Below are positions 1-10,941 of a stretch of DNA of 64,000 nucleotides, in pieces. A program made the position numbers and the translations under genes. The notes beneath the pieces were generated by a model, which was not told the origin of the DNA, searched no databases, and was given only the letters and a program-made list of their open reading frames with translations. The stretch is from Mya arenaria (lineage: Eukaryota > Mollusca > Bivalvia > Myida > Myidae). How positions within the stretch are numbered: the stretch's first letter is position 1; each line of letters starts with the position of its first letter. The stretch covers positions 32,747,346 through 32,811,345 of the forward strand of contig NC_069126.1 of NCBI RefSeq assembly GCF_026914265.1. The letters are read 5' to 3'.

Positions 1-949
1 ATTTCAGCCGGTGCTAGTGATTGGTAGTGACAACGCTGATGTTCACACTCAAAGAGTCCGACTTGTTATCAGAATCTGCATGAATTATTGGTCGATCCGT
101 ATAGCTGATATCACTCGGTACTTGGGAGCACTCACTTTGCTTGAGTTTATAATAAGTAGCGCAAAGCTCACTCATTATCACACGATACCACGAGATATCT
201 GTTTCTAGCCTTAAGTTTGCTTTTGTCTGAATAAAGATATACAAGGTAACCGACACGAACGTAATTCGACTGGCTTGTACACTCTCCAGTACGCTTTGAT
301 TTTTCACCGTATGCATGATGTGTGTTTTATGTTTCTGTTGGATAATGACGTCCCTGTCTGAAACTGAAAATTTATTCGTGCGTAAACTGAGATCTATGTG
401 TCCACAGCTACCGCGAGGAGAGACCTGATTTACATAAACTTTGAGCCTAGCAACACAGATAGATAAACCTAAATTTGAGAAAGAACCCCCACCTGGTTCA
501 TTACGAACAAGTTCACTTTTAAGTTCTTTGAAACCTTTTCCAGCAACTGGATTTTTGTTGACGCTCTTCAAGCGGCCTATTTCAAGCACAATGTTAAGTC
601 TTTGAAAAGTGTCAACTGAACTGAACTGAACTGAGCCGCAATTCCAGGTGCAAAGTCAACGTGGATAACTGCAGATGGTCCTTCTTACGGATGTAGTTAT
701 GTACATAAACACGCCAGAGTTACCCTGATAGTGTCTCTCTTTTCGTCATCTGTGATACAAGCTTTAGTGTAAGAAGTCACTGTTTCATGCAACATAAGTA
801 TTGTCTGGCAGTTACGTTTCAAGATGTCTGTTGCAAACGTTGTACCAATATACCCTGGGGGATCCTCACTCATCTGCTCTTGAACGGGTACTGAAACTTT
901 CAGTGGTGAAGCGCACCAGTGACACTGTCACTCTCGAGTGCACTAGATA
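1..949. other. No recognisable gene; left edge of the window
   Basis: A 191-codon open frame runs on the minus strand (14-589), but I see no domain in it and its composition is not convincing. It lies downstream of the retroelement remains described next, in the same orientation, so it may be the decayed 3' part of that element. Nothing else is supported here. Confidence 0.35.
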
Positions 950-3830
950 TTTCAAATGCATAAAATGTATTTTCATAACAAGCTCAAGTTGATGTTTTCT
1001 ACTTTTACATAACGAAATATAAGCAAATGAGTTGACAGATGGGCTCTATGCAATTTGATGCATTTCGGCTAGCAAAGTCTGAAGGTAATATGTTTGCAGA
1101 ACCCACAAGATGTCTTACATTAACATGATCGCGACTGACTATAGATAGGAAAGAGGTCACCATTGGACTTGCTGATAATGCACCTCTACACAACTTTTCT
1201 ACAACCTAAACACGTGGTAACATGACTGCAAGGACACTTGCTTGCTCATCAGTTTGTGTAATGTTAGCAGTGAAGTGATTGATGGGTGTAGCAATACCCG
1301 AAGCCTCTATCTCACAAGGTAGCCACGGAACTTTCATGTGGTATTTTGATGGATACTGAGAATCTAACTACTTTGGGAGTTGTCATCACACAAGCGCGTT
1401 TTTCATCGGCGATAGGCTAGAATTTTCTGTTCTTGTATTTACGGATTTCTTTGTCATTGTGATGTTCTGTATAACATGACACTCGTTCGCGTTCTTAATC
1501 GGGCCATGGTGAAGTTCAAGTCCGTTCCTGAAGTGAAAAAGTCGTTGATTTTGTAAATAATACACATCACATTCCAAACTGAAAGACTCGCGATCATTAG
1601 CGATTCCCAGAATTAAAAAGTATCAAGGCTAACCAATTGTGCAGAAGTTTGTTTGCATTTGGCAAAAATGTGGGTAATGTGCTTGCAATAAACAAAAAGT
1701 GGGTGGTTAAGGAACAAAACATCGGTCAGGAGACTTGTACAGTCGAGTAATAATCATCAAGTTAGGAATATATACATGAAAGCACAGTTACAACATGCAC
1801 AGATATGCCATATTTGGCGAGAAAATACAAAAAATTATGGTAAAAATTAAAACATTTATATGTAAACATTGCACCCCCTGCCACAATCTGTTCAATAACT
1901 TTTTTATCTTTAAAGTTATGATACCAAACGAAGATGTCGATGGAAGAATATGTTATTCGCCAAATACCGGACGCATACATTTTTAAAAAAGAAATAAAGA
2001 AACAGTCCACTTTCCAGGCAAAAGTTTGTACCTAAGCCGGTACTTTTCATTCTTAATCCGCCATTTTGTTTGCCATGTAACATATTTCTCACTTAATGTT
2101 TGCATGAAACAAAATTACGTTCTCCCCCTTGAGTGTGGCTTCGATATCACCCCTAAAAGTGGAGTCGTCAGTTAATATCCAAATCTGATATGATTTTCCA
2201 GGAAGAGCAATTCACTTGTGGTTGTTCAATGCCGACTGAGCATCACTGAATATCTGCAAAGATGAGTCAGTCCAATATACCTGCTCCTGAGATTGTTTAC
2301 CGGCAATCAGATCATCTATTGGAGAAATGTATGTGGAGCTATGTTGTAGAACTTCTAAAATTTTGTCGATCCGATTAAATATCGTAAGCCACGAACAGTC
2401 TCTGGAGACGAGCATGATGATAATGTATCAATGCGATGGGAGCTTGATGAAATCTGAACTCTAGGCCATATAAATCCTAGTATGTCTGTTGTCACTTTTT
2501 TAGATGGTGAAAAACGTAAGCGGCATCTTGAGAGTTGCCATTTGCGCAAAGGATCATCATCAGAGTTTGACTAACACTAAAAGTTATTGGCATTATTGGC
2601 TAAAACACCATACTGAACAAGATAACCAAGTTCTCGACACATAAGCTCTTCCAAAGCGGTCTCAGACCCTCGCATGCCTATAGCACAACGTGTATAGACA
2701 CACCTACCCCTACACGGAGTAGCAACGCGACAATACTTCATGGACTGTGTGGACATAGGTGCTTGGTTAAACGCACTTGTCAAGTCACTATATTACCAAT
2801 TTCCAAATCAGGTAGATAAGTTTCCAGTAGTTCATAACACAAAATCCTGCGTACGACGACATGGGGCCGTGTGAAGTCTCGAGCTGGTCCATAATGTGCC
2901 TTATTATAATTGCCAATAGAAATTGCACGTTTAGCCGGGCGTATAGCTATGTCGTTGTATGTCGTGAAAGAAATGCCAAAAAGTACCTCAAAATGTAGGT
3001 CATTAACAACAAGGGCCTCCACCTCTAAGTCACAATAACCACTAATTAAAGTTGTATGTGATTCACCAACAATATTAAATGGAGTTACGCCGTCTGCCTG
3101 TAGAGCGCTCTGATTGTGTTCTTTACTGGTGCGCCAATGTACTTTGCTAAAGATTGCTTTATCATATTGATCTCTGGTCCACTGTCTAATATTAATTGCA
3201 ATGGTAAATGTAACTAGAGAGCTTTCAAATAAGGTGACTGTTCGGTGACAACAAGTCTTAAAAAAGTACAACTCGTTGATTGTGAAACGCATACCCCGTG
3301 ACAGATTCTTGGACATCTGCCGTAGGTATCACCTCTTCTTCAAAATTTGTTGTGTGACGGATCTTGTCGGAAGATATGATATACTCTTTGTCTTCTTCGG
3401 TTAGAAATTTACACTTAGTCGAAAAGTCTTGTTTTTTACATAATTATTGGAACCGAGGCCGTCTTGCTTGTTTGCAAATTGGACACACTGGGCTCAGCTG
3501 GTTGCGCTTTTGGCTATGTGCATTTCTGAAAGTAAAGCGCCAAACCTTCGCATCAGCAAGAGAGTGTACCTCATCCAACACATATGTTGACATAGAGATA
3601 TTTCCGGTCTAAGAGATGCCAGTGTCATAGAACGGAGCTCAGTAGCTATTTCTGTTTCACTAATGCTGGAAGTTGAGGATGAATGAGTCTGAGCCAAGTG
3701 AGGACTATGAAATTTAAAGAGTGGGACTAAGTTCCTCGTCATCAACAGGTACTTCGCCTCTGGCCTTTCTCCTGGTTCCAAATTCAAGAAAGTGGCAACC
3801 AGTTGACTGAAAACCAAAATGCAGTATTAT
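950..3830 (-). mobile_element. Broken Ty3/gypsy-type retrotransposon remains
   Basis: A fossil in minus orientation. Reading from high to low coordinates, the order is a gag-end or zinc-finger-like stretch (about 3400-3820), a protease-like stretch (about 2830-3320, with residues like QADGVTP and VVNDL), reverse transcriptase (about 2210-2783, including TRCAIGM and [15 protein letters not shown]), and a tether after RNase H (about 1005-1193, VRHLVGSANILPSDFASRN). From memory these match a Ty3/gypsy lineage common in marine invertebrates. The copy is broken by many changes (a dozen or more) and no LTRs were recognised, so it looks old. The integrase is not visible and may be lost or lie in the unrecognised left edge. 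Confidence 0.75.
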
Positions 3831-4603
3831 AGCTTGCCAGATAGATGGAACTTAAACTAGTGAAATTATTTACTAATGCCTTTCGCGATATTACTGGGCA
3901 GTAGTTAGCAATCTTTTTCAACATTAACCCCAGCTGTGCAAACTTTCCAGCAGCCGTACGCCCTACTTGAACTCCTTCATCGTCATTGTTGAAGCCACGT
4001 AATGGGTGAGCAGTTGTTTTACGCTCCCTAGTTGTTCCATCGACTAAGAGCTAAGCAAAATTTGGGTCAAGTGTATTCTGTGTATTTTGTAAAATTTGTT
4101 CCAAAGCTTCGAATGATGTTATCGTTTCATGTTTGGCCAAGTGCCACTGTTTAGGTGAATTAATGTTTTGTGCAATTGTTAAGTCTCAATTGCGTTTAAA
4201 CTGTCTTGCCTTTCCTTTCTTGAAATGTGTGAAAATTCCTACTGGGTTTGCAAGTAATGGAGTGAGTGTGTTAACAACCAACCGCTGCCACCACGCCAGA
4301 AAGGAATCACACGATGCAAAAAATAGCAAAAAGTAGAAGATTAACCTTGGCGAAATACCAAACAAGGGGAGCAATAAGTGTTTACTTCTAATCATGATTT
4401 ACGGTGTAAGGGACAAAATAATGTACTGGCGTATGGCGCTGTGGAATTTCTAAACGGTAAAACCAAACATTTATAGAATGAACAAACACCTTTTACGTTT
4501 TACCATAAAAATCCAAAATAATCTGTATGTGTGGCATACGATGAATGTCAACCAGAAACATGAAACATCTCGGCAATACAGTCCAAAACTAAACGCAGAT
4601 CTT
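3831..4603. other. Unassigned sequence between two retroelement remains
   Basis: Short open frames occur on both strands but none carries a recognisable domain. The stretch separates two retroelement fragments of the same orientation and is probably decayed element or flanking sequence. Confidence 0.3.
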
Positions 4604-5316
4604 TCAAAAAAGACGGTTTACTTGTCTCAAATCTAATATTAACCTCTTTTTACCATTATTTTGTATAGACGCACTGTTAAAGGAATTAACAAAAGGTTTA
4701 CTTTGGTATTCCGATATTAAGCATCTTACAAATAAATCACCAATTGCTTCCCGAACAAAGAAAGTTTCTCTTCTAGCAGATAAATTATTTAAAAAAAAAT
4801 CAACATTATTTGGCATAGAATAACATTGAATGTTATATCCACATACTATGATATCAATAACAAAGTCATTTTCTTTCAAAAAATCAACATCAATTTCTAA
4901 TCGGTCTTCAAGAGGATGTTTTTTTGGCCTGGACCTTGCTCAACTGAATAAAAATTAGTAGTAAATTTGTCATTGTGAAAATCGCAATTTCTATAAATTG
5001 AATACTCTGACTTGAGCTTGCCATGTCTGATAGCGTTTGCGGAGACTGATTAGGACACTCGCGCAGAAAATGTGAAAGCTCGCCACAGTCGAAGCAGCAG
5101 CCCGTTGGTCGTCTTATGGTGTAGGGACGAAAAGTAGTGGGTGCAGGAATTGCCTGGAAAAAGGCCCTGCTCAGTACACTCGACTGGTTTTGAGGGTTTG
5201 TCTTTCTTCGCAAACTTCCCTTTACGCAAAGCACGATTAATCGCCTTAACAAATTTGGATTCATCATCGCTATCACAAGCAACTGGGTTGGAATGATATT
5301 GTTTTACAGTTTCCAC
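4604..5316 (-). mobile_element. Second broken retroelement fragment with a CCHC knuckle and start of RT
   Basis: A fossil in minus orientation. The upstream part (about 5050-5130) encodes a CX2CX4HX4C nucleic-acid-binding knuckle (CFDCGELSHFLREC), as in gag proteins. The downstream part (about 4604-4879) ends in GKKRLILDLRQVNRLF, which matches the beginning of a reverse transcriptase. The RT opening differs in style from the neighbouring gypsy remains, so this is probably another family, either Ty3-like or a tyrosine-recombinase (DIRS/Ngaro) type; I cannot decide which. It is broken several times and has no recognised ends. Confidence 0.6.
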
Positions 5317-6960
5317 ACCGCACTAAGAAGTGTCTGTAATTCATTGATATGTTGTTTTAATTTGTTTGTACAACCCACCAAAATATTCTGTCCATAGTCC
5401 AATTTATTTTTCGTAATGGACCACGAGTATTATCTTCGATAATTTCAGAAATGAAATTGTATTGTTGTTTATTTCCTTCCCTATTCAAGGTCACCCCCCC
5501 CCCCAACCCCCGTTCTTCAAACGTTTTACTTTAGAGGCAACAACGACTTTTTTCTTTAAGTCCTCTCGGAAACCATTGAGCTTCTGCTATTTTGTTTTGA
5601 CTTAGAAGCATCGAGGTCTGAACCACGTGCAGCTTGTATCTTCGTCCCTTCGGCGAGTATTTTCCGAACTAATTTCCATAGGGTTTATAACGAGGGTCCT
5701 ATGCTGAATGACCACTATACACCAATATCGATTGACTGACCACTGGTGCATGATTACCTCAATACAAAACCCTCAGAAAATACCCGGACCAAAGAGAGAT
5801 ATGTTTTATACCCAAGGCCAACGAACACAAACAGTAAAATCAGAAAATAAGATAAGTATGTAGAAGAATATGCTGTATTTCCGAAGGTCTCGAGAAACGA
5901 AGTAAAGACTGCTAAAATACTTTTTAAAACAAAACTCCTAATATGGCACTTCATCTGTAATATTAACAAGAAAGTAGTAAATAAATAACTCCATTATTTT
6001 TCCCTTCAAACAAAAACTTATCTCATAACTTAAACTCGATAAATTACTTAAACCTAAAGAACATAATCCTACCCAGTAATCTTAGAAATACCGCCAAATC
6101 GTTTGCAAACAAATTACCAGAATGAGGCACTGCTACAGGATTTTCAAACTGAAATTATTATGGTTTAAAATCAAACAGGAAAAATGTATAATTTCAAACT
6201 TACGACGCCCAAATGGGAAAAAAAGAATGTTTTTTTTTTCGTAAATATGCACTTCGCATTTTTCATACATTCTCACATGGTATTGAACGTTTCGCTACAT
6301 CGGTCACTTTATCTGTAATTACACAATTCAAATTAACTGATTAACTGACTAACAACCTTCGGAATTTAAGGACATGATATCCATCTTCCAAACACCTTAC
6401 CCCGAGAAGAAGCTCGCCGACCATACGATTGTTTTTCACTGTATTCCCATTTTTCTGTTGTTTAGTGTTTCCTTTCACCATTTACATCCGGTTTCTTGTT
6501 GCTGTGCGTCCAGTTTGTTACAGGCAATCTGATTGCTCGATGGGAAAGTCCTTCCTGGTGGCATATTAGAAATACGATAATTAAATTTACATTTTAACAT
6601 TGGGTGCCTTCCTCTCTGTTTACAAACAAATTATGAATGCAAGTACACATGACATATAAGAATGCAATAAGGCCATGCAATGGTTATGCTAAGGCGTTTA
6701 TATAACTGAAAATATCGCTCATTATTTCAGTATAAGTGCGCTCAACAGATGAATGCATTTCTGATATATTGTTACAATCTTACTAATCTGAACGAAGTAA
6801 AATCGATAATCATAGTAAAGGATGCTGTTTTTCTTGGTGTTTGATTTACTAAGCACTTACATATATAGTAGGGTAATTAAAATCAAGAGAATTTCCTGTT
6901 GGTGAAGTTCAATGTCCAAGTTTAGGCATATTTGATGTCATTTTCCAATGTACTCGTCAA
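5317..6960. other. Gene-free AT-rich stretch
   Basis: There are no supported exons. A C-rich homopolymer sits near 5494-5504. Short open frames such as 5754-5969 (-) look like chance. I see no inverted or tandem structure worth naming. Confidence 0.4.
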
Positions 6961-6966
6961 AAAGAG

Positions 6967-7035
6967 TAAGAGTGGTTTGGTGGATTACGGTGTCTGCCTC
7001 CAATCCAAGAGATGATTGGTAAACTTCAAACCTGG
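6967..7035 (+). repeat. Possible tRNA-derived SINE head
   Basis: The segment has a tRNA-like layout: an A-box-like GAGTGGTTTGGTGGATTACG, a stretch resembling an anticodon arm (GTCTGCCTCCAATCC), and a decayed B-box-like end. It resembles the block at 48494. It does not fold as an intact tRNA, so a decayed SINE head is the better reading. Confidence 0.35.
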
Positions 7036-7099
7036 TAACCAATGGTACATTCCCATGACCTCTCAACATACATAGAACTGGTGGCCATCCAGGAAACAG

Positions 7100-7355
7100 A
7101 CTTAGGCTGTTAAAAAATCAGCTTATTTTTAACGTTAAGTTCAGAAAACTGCCATTTTTCATAACTCATAAGGGTCCACCATTTCTAAATACACTAATTT
7201 CAGTTTTTTCAAAGGTTCATCTCTATACCGGAATTGAAACAAAATTTATGTATCGTATTGAGCTGCTGCTGTAATTTAAATGCTGTTTCGGCGCCACTTA
7301 CAATGTCATCTGCGAACTTTAAACATATTATATCTGCTATAGCGGTGATAATTTA
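7100..7355 (-). mobile_element. LINE reverse transcriptase fragment
   Basis: Translating the minus strand in pieces gives residues like FADDIV, SGAETAFKLQQQLNTIHKF, EKTEISVFRNGGPL and EKWQF. This is the catalytic (F/Y)ADD region and following palm segment of a non-LTR retrotransposon RT. It is a short degraded fragment with in-frame stops and at least one frame change. The clade cannot be assigned. Confidence 0.65.
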
Positions 7356-8107
7356 AATGCCTCCATTAGATGTTGAAATAACACGACAAAAAGGTGATTT
7401 GGATTTGCATATAAGAGTGTTTTGTTGTACATGAATTGTCTTGAATGTATATACATGCTATTATCATAAATGCTTAGTTTTATTAACTTAAATGTAAGTA
7501 AAAGAATTCAATACTTTCATTTGGGTGTCGTTATTTATTTTATGTAATTGGACAAATGTTTCTGTAAGATCAGTTTTAATACAGGTGGCATCTATCGTTC
7601 GCTTTGGTCCTCAATTCTACTCAGTTTTTAACACAGACACAGTAGGTACTCAGCTCGTTTTAAGCAGCTTTCAAATATTGTGGCAATAACCTGATGGAGT
7701 TTGGATTCTTTCAGTAACATCTGAACTATTATATCAGGAGCCATGAGGTAACTGCTTACATACATATACATAGTTAGTCTGTCATGCACTCTGTCATCAG
7801 CTGCCAAAATATAATATCATGTTATGTGCTAAGTTTCAAACACTAGTTGCACAACCAGCCCAAAGCTATTGTTATTGTCAGGTTAAATAATATACATATT
7901 TAATTCACTAACCACATATATAATACGATAAATAAACGATTTATGGAAACAAAGGTGATGAGAAATTACCGCATGAAAACATTTGAGCCTGGCTCAAATC
8001 AACAAAATGTACATGACGGTGTATGAACAACCATTTTTACAGCATGAGGATGTCATTTTTGTCTGACTCACTTCCAACAATGAATTATGTAGTAATTATA
8101 TGCCAAA
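7356..8107. other. Gene-free stretch beside a LINE fragment
   Basis: Nothing is recognisable. It may include the continuation of the LINE fragment, but no coding similarity is visible. Confidence 0.3.
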
Positions 8108-8217
8108 TTGATCACAATCATTCAGTTAATAAATAATACATGTATGTTATGTACATTATACACAGTTTTAGTGTTTTCTTGGTTTATTGTCAAACTTAAA
8201 CAGGAGGTGTCCTTTTT

Positions 8218-8346
8218 TGCCACATGTGTACATGATTCACCCAAACCCGCCATGCAATCGCAGTGTGACGACAGCACCTTTGCATTCTCTTCGGCAATAA
8301 TCCAGGGTTTCAATGCCTTTCTACGAAGCCGCTGTGAATGGAGGAC
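8218..8346 (-). CDS. SWIM-type zinc-finger exon or fragment
   Basis: A minus-strand stretch encodes VLHSQRLRRKALKPWIIAEE followed by a CDCMAGLGESCTHVA core. That core fits the SWIM zinc-binding pattern CxCxnCxH. SWIM fingers bind zinc and usually mediate DNA or protein contact; in invertebrates this PLKPW-IAEE-CDCMAG type often accompanies YqaJ-like nuclease proteins (known from memory). The left edge coincides with a good 3' splice site (TTTCTTATCAG before GTCCTC at 8346), which suggests a true exon. The donor is unclear and no neighbouring exons were found, so it could be part of an unseen gene, a transposon-borne gene, or a relic. The frame runs on past CTHVA into unrelated residues. Confidence 0.5.
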
Positions 8347-8752
8347 CTGATAAGAAATTATGTTAGTAAACATCTATGATATTATAACAGTTGTCACATG
8401 ACCAATTTGTATGAGCCATGAGTGTATCAGCTGCATGGCGAGCTCAATTGATAAATCTTTTGATTTTCAAGCAGGGGGTCACAGGAAGGAGCTCCATGCC
8501 GGGTTCAATATTTTCATGACTTTTGCCACAATCAAGCATTTTCATAGTTAAAAAACAGTATATATATTATAATATAGTATGGTATGCATGCCAACCATGA
8601 TGCAAATTAACAAACTTGCCGTTAATGTTTGTTTTTCAACAAATGTACAATAAAATCAAAATATATTTACAAAACTATTATGAATACATACATATGAGAT
8701 TTCCCATAAATCACTGTTCACATATAAAAACATAAACTTCAATGTCAGAGAT

Positions 8753-9170
8753 AACAAGAGATGTTTGTCAAACATTATGCCCCCCTGAGCGCCATGTTGT
8801 CAGGATTATATGGACAATTGAATGAAATATGCATGGACCGAAATGACAGTTGGTTTGTCACTGACATTGGATGCCGTCGAGGCAGTTTTAAGATTATGAC
8901 CATTCAAAGTGTGAGGAAAGAGTGTGTTATGACCATGACCTTTGACCTCAAAATCCAGTCATCAGCTGGTCACAAAAAATCTAAATGTCAAGTTTGAGGG
9001 CCATGGTTGCAGGCAAGTTATCGCTCGAAACATTTTCGCATTCAAGGTCACTGTAAACTTGACATTTGACTCGATGACTCCTAAAATCAATAAGGGTCAT
9101 CTTCTAGTCAGGCCCAACTTCCATGTCAAGTTTGTTGATCATAGGTTCAGGCATTGTTGAGATATCACAG
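8753..9170 (-). mobile_element. Helitron-like non-autonomous element (AACAAGAGATGTTTGT family), copy 1
   Basis: The low-coordinate edge reads AACAAGAG followed by ATGTTTGTCAAACAT, a near-perfect stem-loop. On the minus strand this is a 3' end made of a hairpin followed by CTCTTGTT. The interior is closely related to 50036-50640: it shares the CTGAGCGCCATGTTGTCA block, the GTCACTGACA block and the CATGACCTTTGACCTC block. Repeated 'gaccttgacc'-type phrases suggest a decayed tandem core. I infer a Helentron-type element from the hairpin plus CTTG end; no coding capacity is seen. Confidence 0.6.
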
Positions 9171-10880
9171 AAGATTTGTTAACTTTTTTGCGTCCCGCTT
9201 TATGTTTCAGCTTCCCGCCATATCTTGCACTTTCAATTAGCTCAAGATTATCTATGAAATATATTTCCACTTGTTTTTATTTATGCACTGTCTTATTTGA
9301 CAGCCATGATCCGTGACAAACTAGTATGTTTTGTTTATTTTAAACTGTGTGAGTCATCATTGCATAAGAGTGTCGCCGTGACGATGTCAAGGTAAATATC
9401 GCCTTCCGTTGCAAACGGTCTATTCCTGATGATATCTTAACATCCTCGGAACAGTACTCCAGATTTCTTGTCATTTTGATTCCGAATATGAAGAATAACA
9501 GGAATCCTGATAGAAGCCATACTTATACCTTTTCTTTAGTTTATCGTTTTTCTTCTTGTTCAGTATGATCCGATCCCTTTTCTCCCAAAGCAACACCATT
9601 AGAAAGTCTTAATTGTTGTTCTTGCTTTCAAGGAATTGACGGTAGAATTTTCATTGATGAAACTTTCCGTGGATGTATTCCCACTGCAGCCTTAAAACAA
9701 GACCCATGATGTGTATAATTTCACGAAAAGTTATTGGGATCGCAAAAAATGGCTTGTCCACACACTTCCACATCATTTCACGGATGTATTCCCACAGATG
9801 CATTTAACAGATCTTTTGTTGAACTGACCTTATTGAATTCCCTTCTATATAGCGAGATCTAAATAGAAATGGAAGAAAAGCCATAAAAAAAATCGTGACA
9901 CTATGCACTTGTGCATGGTTTTTGCGTCTCACATGTGCATACATGTGCGTGCTCTTATGAGGCCTACATATTTAAAATTAATACTTTTTGATAAACGATC
10001 GGACAAGTATAAGGTTATGGCTATACTTACTACTTCAATAACCCAATAGACTCGAGTTCTAGTGAACTCGTGTTTCACTGACCGTTCCAAGGCGGTAATC
10101 AAATCACTTTCATTTGTTTATTCATTAACTATCTTCAATGAGACGATTACCATATAATTTAACATCTATTTAGCTTTTATTGGTAATGTGACTATGTATA
10201 TTCTTTTAGTTTTACATATTCACGACAGAAATTCACATCACATACATACGAAATAGAAAAAAAAATCGACCATGACTGTCTGGCAGATCGCCATTATTGG
10301 TTTTAAACTGTGTATAGAATTTCAGATGTATAACATGTAACGCTATTTTTTAACCTTAAATCACTTTCTTTAAAGAAACGTCATGAGTCGTACTTAAAAA
10401 TAAACGGTCGTCTGAAAATAATGATTTTAATCGGTTCATTATTAATTGAATAGTTGAATTCTATAGAAATTTATTTCGACAATCTAACCAGATTAGAACG
10501 TTTTGGTATCTAAACAAGTTTTTTTATGATAAACTTTAATACACTAATGTTTGTGATATTTCATAACTCACTCCGAAATGTTACTATTTTATTATGACTA
10601 TATTAGTCATTGGTGTATCATGTATGTATCAGCACGCGGCATTCACATGTTAATCCCTTTCTACATACGTAATCAAATTAATGTGACGCACAAACGCGTA
10701 AGCGTATCAATTTGCCTAAAGGTAATTTTTCGATGATACCCGAATCTGATTGGCAATGAAGCAGTCAACAGAAACCCGATACGCTCAATAAAATGTCACC
10801 AAATCCGGTTTTGAAATGATTTCGCCAAATCAAGTATGAATTTATTACTGATGTTGACTGACGATATACATATCAATTAG
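9171..10880. other. Gene-free stretch upstream of the secreted protein gene
   Basis: No supported exon is present. At about 10062-10105 a short block (CTCGTGTTTCACTGACCGTT and CCAAGGCGG) matches 20528-20575 and resembles the 3' untranslated end of a LINE. The rest is AT-rich with no clear structure. Confidence 0.4.
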
Positions 10881-10885
10881 CGACT

Positions 10886-10893
10886 ATATAAAA
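10886..10893 (+). promoter_or_regulatory. TATA box of the secreted protein gene
   Basis: TATATAAA lies 49 bp upstream of the chosen start codon at 10942, which leaves room for a short 5' leader of about 20-30 nt. The position and the signal-peptide start downstream support its use as a core promoter. Confidence 0.6.
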
Positions 10894-10941
10894 CGAAGTT
10901 TTAGCTCAGATCATCAAAACAGTAACACTTACCATTGTAAT

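Noticed and set aside
14-589. 191-codon minus-strand frame as a host gene
   Set aside because: No domain, no start context or splice structure, and it lies downstream of retroelement remains in the same orientation.
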